In this document: one piece after another, positions 14,976-17,562 of the stretch
Position numbering within the stretch: the first letter of the stretch is position 1
Layout: the number at the start of each line of letters is the position of its first letter
Origin: a bacterium
GTDB lineage: Bacteria; Patescibacteriota; Minisyncoccia; Moranbacterales; DUUL01
Assembly (NCBI GenBank): GCA_030641245.1
Contig: DAOWHU010000089.1
Span: 1-17,562 of the forward strand
DNA length: 17,562 nucleotides
Direction: 5' to 3'
The notes under the pieces: generated by a model
What the model saw: the letters and a program-made list of their open reading frames with translations, nothing else
The model's database searches: none
What the model was told of the DNA's origin: nothing
Position numbers and translations under genes: made by a program

Positions 14976-15338
14976 TTATTTTTTTTCTAACATTAAAATT
15001 CTCTTTAAAAAACCGCCTCTCTCGAGAACTTTGCTTTTTTGGGCATTTTGAATATCTTTCAGATTCAAATTATTCGATTTCAAGATTTCATCAATAACTT
15101 CCATAACATCTGAAAGTTCTTCTACCATATGATCTTTATTTTTTGCATTAACCAGCTCATCAACCTCTTCCTTTATTTTTTTAAACAAAAATTCTAAATA
15201 TTCTTTATCATCTTCTAAAATTCTTGTTTTTACTTTCACGTTTTTTTCCTTTTTGATAATCTCGGGAATTTTATCTCTAACTAATTTAGGATATTCATTT
15301 TCCTTGCCTAAACTCGTCTCAAAATGATTAAAATTCAT
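14976..15338 (-). CDS. MazG-like nucleotide pyrophosphohydrolase
   Basis: 120 residues of the all-alpha NTP pyrophosphohydrolase superfamily (MazG / phosphoribosyl-ATP pyrophosphohydrolase type). Seen: YPKLVRDKIPEII (16-28), the signature of the small single-domain branch, EEVDE (57-61) and EELSD (73-77), together the E-E-x-x-E...E-x-x-D metal-binding residues, and VLERGGF (104-110). Such enzymes cleave nucleoside triphosphates to monophosphate and pyrophosphate, often as clean-up of damaged nucleotides; the substrate here is unknown. A role in histidine synthesis is not supported, as no his genes are near. It starts 3 bases after thioredoxin and abuts ksgA, so it is translated from the same operon mRNA. 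Confidence 0.82.
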   Translation of the reverse strand: MNFNHFETSLGKENEYPKLVRDKIPEIIKKEKNVKVKTRILEDDKEYLEFLFKKIKEEVDELVNAKNKDHMVEELSDVMEVIDEILKSNNLNLKDIQNAQKSKVLERGGFLKRILMLEKK

Positions 15339-15341
15339 ATC

Positions 15342-15665
15342 TTATAAATATTTCTTTAATATTTCCTTCAACGCACCTTTCTCCCTTAATCCCGTCATAG
15401 TTTCTTTAACTTCTCCGTCTTTAAAAACCAACATAGTTGGAATACTCATCACTCCATACTCGCCCGCCACGTCTTCAGTACTTTCAATATTCAATTTTCC
15501 GATTATCGCTTTATCTCCTATTTCTTTGGCTAATTCATCCACAATCGGACCTTGCATTTTACAAGGACCACACCATTCCGCAAAAAAATCTACCAAAACT
15601 GGCTTCTCCTTTGAGGCTTCAACAACCTCTTTCTTAAAATTTTCACTGTTAAATTCCATACTCAT
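15342..15665 (-). CDS. trxA: Thioredoxin
   Basis: 107 residues, the length of a classical single-domain thioredoxin. Seen: FFAEWCGPCKMQGP (27-40) with the redox pair Cys32 and Cys35, and MSIPTMLVFKDG (73-84) with the cis-proline. It reduces protein disulfides in the cytoplasm and can also strip persulfides. There is no signal peptide. A second ATG at codon 3 could be the true start; neither has a strong ribosome binding site. It lies 45 bases after the CsoR-family gene and 3 before the MazG-like gene. Its place in an operon led by a CstR-like repressor suggests a part in sulfur or thiol stress, though the housekeeping role cannot be excluded. Confidence 0.93.
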   Translation of the reverse strand: MSMEFNSENFKKEVVEASKEKPVLVDFFAEWCGPCKMQGPIVDELAKEIGDKAIIGKLNIESTEDVAGEYGVMSIPTMLVFKDGEVKETMTGLREKGALKEILKKYL

Positions 15666-15710
15666 AATATTATTTTAATTTTTATAAACTTACCAAATAA
15701 TAATTCTTAA

Positions 15711-15953
15711 TCAATTATTATCTATTATCTCTTTTATTAATTTTTTAATCTTTTCTCGATCAACTTTTTTATTGCCTGACAAGCAGTTTAGAGTATTTTC
15801 CTCTATTATTTTATTAATCACAGAATTAATTCCAGATTTGGAAGCCTTAAGCTGAACCAAAATATCCACGCACTCCTTCTCATTGTCAAGCATTCTTTTT
15901 ATGCCCTCTAACTGCCCAATAATATTATTAATTAACTGTTTAGTATTCTTCAT
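15711..15953 (-). CDS. CsoR-family repressor, CstR-like (Cys-Asn-Cys)
   Basis: 80 residues, all helical, of the CsoR/RcnR/FrmR (DUF156) family: small tetrameric repressors without a helix-turn-helix. Seen: IIGQLEGIKRML (11-22) with the family R/K-x-x-G-Q-x-x-G-I pattern, Cys28 in EKECVDILVQLKASKS, and EENTLNC with Asn53 and Cys57. Copper-sensing CsoR has Cys-His-Cys at these places; replacement of His by Asn with both Cys kept is the pattern of CstR, which senses persulfides and polysulfides by linking the two Cys. It starts 5 bases after the membrane protein gene. The inverted repeat in the operon promoter is a probable binding site, so the operon would be self-regulated. The ligand call is inference from residues. 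Confidence 0.85.
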   Translation of the reverse strand: MKNTKQLINNIIGQLEGIKRMLDNEKECVDILVQLKASKSGINSVINKIIEENTLNCLSGNKKVDREKIKKLIKEIIDNN

Positions 15954-15958
15954 ATTTT

Positions 15959-17104
15959 TTACTCACAATTTAAACCGGTTGATTTGAGCCTCGCGCAAGA
16001 ATAGTTCTTTCTAAGCAAGCCTAAAAACAAAACTGTCGTGAAAAACACCACTAACATTAAGAACCAAAACATAATCGCATTTTGCCAAAATAGGATATAA
16101 ACAAAGGATCCCAAAACTACATAAGCTACAAAAGGACAAACTAAGCCCCATTGAGAAACATGAAATTCTCCCTTGAAATGTTTCTTGAAATAATCTTGTA
16201 AAAGACTCAGACCAAAAATCATATACCAAGTTTCGAAGGCAAAAGCGGTAACCATCACAATCATATAATAAACATTCAACTGAGCATTAAAATGATTGTG
16301 CAAATAATGACCAATCCTAAATGCAATAATAGCATACAAAGTTATATTTGGAACTATTATTAACAAGCTCGGTAAAAACTGTTTATCTGGTAATCCTTCC
16401 AAAGCAAAATGATTTTTAAAGATAGCATTTAGTTTGACCATCATTAAGAATATTCCCATCGTCCCTGAAATCAAAAGCATAAAAAAAGCAATATGAGCCG
16501 GCATCGGAGCTTGAGACATCGCTGCTATTCCCGCCCCAGTCACCGAAAGCATCCCCAATGCAAATGGATACAAAAGCCAACCAAAATAAATTTTGCTAAT
16601 ATCAAATCCCTTGATGAAAGATATTTTTAATAATTTTATAGCCATCCTCATGGTAAAAAACCAAAGCACTATCCAAACAATCAATCCTGGAATCATCAAA
16701 GACTGTAAATTGTTGTATAAACTTGGAACAAAATATCGGACTGAAGCTAAAAGCACATTCATAGTCATCGCCAAAGAAATGAAAGGGGCTAAAATGCCGA
16801 CATTTACTAAGGGATTCTCAACAAATTTTTTATACGAGCTAGATTTAATCCATTTTATTAATTGGGGCAAAAAAATGATGCTTAAAACAAAATGAATAAT
16901 TGCAAACCCTATCATTCCAAGTTCTAATAAACTGTAAAGTCCTTCGGTAAATCCGGCCATTGAATTATGGGTTTGTGCGAAATTAACCAAACCTTTTCCA
17001 TGATCAAACGTATAGTTGATCAAAGCAAAAAAAGCCACTGACAATCCCCCCGCTCCCAAAGAAGCCAAAAAAATCAGAGGTGAAAATTCTTTTTTGTTTC
17101 TCAT
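15959..17104 (-). CDS. Ten-helix TDT/SLAC1-like membrane protein
   Basis: 381 residues from the ATG at 17104; a TTG at 17134 in frame would add ten residues. Ten hydrophobic helices can be counted from SPLIFLASLGAGGL to FWFLMLVVFFTTVLFLGLL, separated by short loops, as in the tellurite-resistance/dicarboxylate (TDT, TehA/SLAC1) family. That family includes anion channels, malic acid carriers and the yeast sulfite exporter SSU1. The lead position in an operon with a CstR-like repressor and thioredoxin makes export of a sulfur anion such as sulfite an attractive guess. The C terminus has two Cys (SCARLKSTGLNCE) that might bind metal or form a disulfide. Sequence motifs of TDT proteins are weak, so the call rests mainly on topology. 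Confidence 0.65.
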   Translation of the reverse strand: MRNKKEFSPLIFLASLGAGGLSVAFFALINYTFDHGKGLVNFAQTHNSMAGFTEGLYSLLELGMIGFAIIHFVLSIIFLPQLIKWIKSSSYKKFVENPLVNVGILAPFISLAMTMNVLLASVRYFVPSLYNNLQSLMIPGLIVWIVLWFFTMRMAIKLLKISFIKGFDISKIYFGWLLYPFALGMLSVTGAGIAAMSQAPMPAHIAFFMLLISGTMGIFLMMVKLNAIFKNHFALEGLPDKQFLPSLLIIVPNITLYAIIAFRIGHYLHNHFNAQLNVYYMIVMVTAFAFETWYMIFGLSLLQDYFKKHFKGEFHVSQWGLVCPFVAYVVLGSFVYILFWQNAIMFWFLMLVVFFTTVLFLGLLRKNYSCARLKSTGLNCE

Positions 17105-17148
17105 AGTTTTATTTTTTATTGGAACTGCTCCCAAGCCCGCTTTTTGAA

Positions 17149-17173
17149 CTAAATTTATAAATTTTGAGCGAAA
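17149..17173. repeat. Leader repeat, copy 1 (palindromic AT core)
   Basis: CTAAATTTATAAATTT followed by TGAGCGAAA. The core AAATTTATAAATTT (17151-17164) is a perfect 14-base palindrome. A similar unit lies at 17234-17257. Both are in the long leader of the membrane protein operon. Confidence 0.45.
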
Positions 17174-17233
17174 TGCAGTTAATAAAAGTTAGTAAGTATG
17201 GTTTATTTGCGAACTTTACGAAACAAGTTATAG

Positions 17234-17257
17234 CTAAAGTTTATAAATTTAGACGAA
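17234..17257. repeat. Leader repeat, copy 2
   Basis: CTAAAGTTTATAAATTT followed by AGACGAAA, a direct repeat of 17149-17173 with one inserted G and a few changes, 85 bases away. The palindrome is imperfect here. Confidence 0.45.
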
Positions 17258-17317
17258 AATTGGGGTTTGGAGACAGTCCCTTAACTATCTAATTATTAAA
17301 AATTTATTACAAAACTT

Positions 17318-17347
17318 AGTTTAACATACACCCCCCAGGGGTGTCAA
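17318..17347 (-). promoter_or_regulatory. Promoter of the membrane protein-cstR-trxA-mazG-ksgA operon
   Basis: On the minus strand a perfect -35 TTGACA (17342-17347) and a -10 TAAACT (17318-17323, four of six matches to TATAAT) are 18 bases apart. The start of transcription would be near 17311, giving a leader of about 200 bases before the ATG at 17104. No other promoter is evident in the tightly spaced operon. Confidence 0.7.
17328..17344. promoter_or_regulatory. Probable CsoR/CstR-type operator
   Basis: ACACCCC (17328-17334) and GGGGTGT (17338-17344) are perfect 7-base arms around CCA. The run of G/C in AT-rich DNA and the pseudo-palindromic form match operators of CsoR-family repressors. 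It fills the spacer and overlaps the -35, the right place for repression, and the operon encodes such a repressor. Confidence 0.75.
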
Positions 17348-17562
17348 GAGATAATATAAATAAATTAAGAGATTTAAGAACAGTTTCGCTGTCGATCCTT
17401 GCCTTCTTCACTTTTTTCTGCTTTAATAACTCTTCAAACGAAGAACATTGAAAAACCATAAAAAGGATAAAAAATTATGAACAGAGTAAACGCTGGAATA
17501 ATCCGATAAAGAGGCAAGGGTAATTTTGATTTTGACAAAAAACCTTTTCATCGTTTAACCGA
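17348..17562. other. Right-edge region without a recognisable gene
   Basis: No convincing open frame or RNA gene. A possible long-range stem, ATCCTTGCCTT (17395-17405) with GGGCAAGG-type partner 17511-17521, has eleven pairs including two G·U and closes a loop of about 105 bases; such a match is not rare by chance. A TTGACA at 17532-17537 on the plus strand could be a -35 for a gene beyond the window. Confidence 0.4.

Noticed and set aside
16011..16229. 72-residue minus-strand frame within the ten-helix membrane protein gene
   Set aside because: It is fully contained in a well-supported coding region in another frame, with no independent motifs.
17259..17283. GGAGACAGTCCC-type sequence resembling REP ends of IS200-like elements
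   Set aside because: Only one imperfect copy, no transposase nearby and no partner palindrome.
17505..17562. Possible tmRNA 5' end (TTTTGATTTTGACA near the right edge)
   Set aside because: The conserved GG before the UUCGAC-like motif is lacking, and the 3' end that would pair with it is outside the window.

Overview
The window looks like chromosome from a low-GC bacterium of the Candidate Phyla Radiation (Patescibacteria). This rests on family content and gene sizes, not on a marker phylogeny. The signs are two DUF4012 proteins beside glycosyltransferases, a half-size MFS protein, a Mur ligase reduced to its central domain, a small coiled-coil protein of a type I associate with this group, weak Shine-Dalgarno sequences, and AT-rich intergenic repeats. 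TGA is used as a stop (end of the GT39 gene), so the UGA-to-glycine code of Gracilibacteria/Absconditabacteria is not indicated. No tRNA, rRNA, CRISPR array or transposase was seen.

Layout. (1) 1-1157, plus strand: the C-terminal end of a membrane protein cut by the left edge, then a six-helix MFS-like protein; a bidirectional terminator separates them from the convergent minus-strand block. (2) 1240-5659, minus: an aminotransferase, a truncated Mur ligase-like protein and FtsQ run as a likely unit, followed by a separately promoted GT39-type membrane glycosyltransferase. (3) 5882-13135, minus: a surface-polymer region made of a DUF4012 protein, a terminator, a Wzz-like chain-length protein, two GT4 glycosyltransferases, and a second DUF4012 protein with a long charged cytoplasmic tail. 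(4) 13136-13916, plus: a structured repeat sits just upstream of a small coiled-coil gene, which has its own terminator. (5) 14073-17104, minus: a tight five-gene operon encoding a TDT/SLAC1-like ten-helix membrane protein, a CsoR-family repressor of CstR type, thioredoxin, a MazG-like pyrophosphohydrolase and RsmA/KsgA.

Two things stand out. First, a palindromic structured element occurs twice: once non-coding at about 13366-13482 and once inserted in frame in ksgA at about 14560-14683. The copies share short core blocks. Their helices differ in sequence but stay complementary, which points to selection on structure. Second, the ksgA operon has a readable control region: a near-perfect G/C inverted repeat placed between a TTGACA -35 and a TAAACT -10. 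The regulator it encodes carries the Cys-Asn-Cys pattern of persulfide-sensing CstR rather than the Cys-His-Cys of copper-sensing CsoR. This suggests a sulfur-stress operon that also carries translation and nucleotide-cleaning genes.
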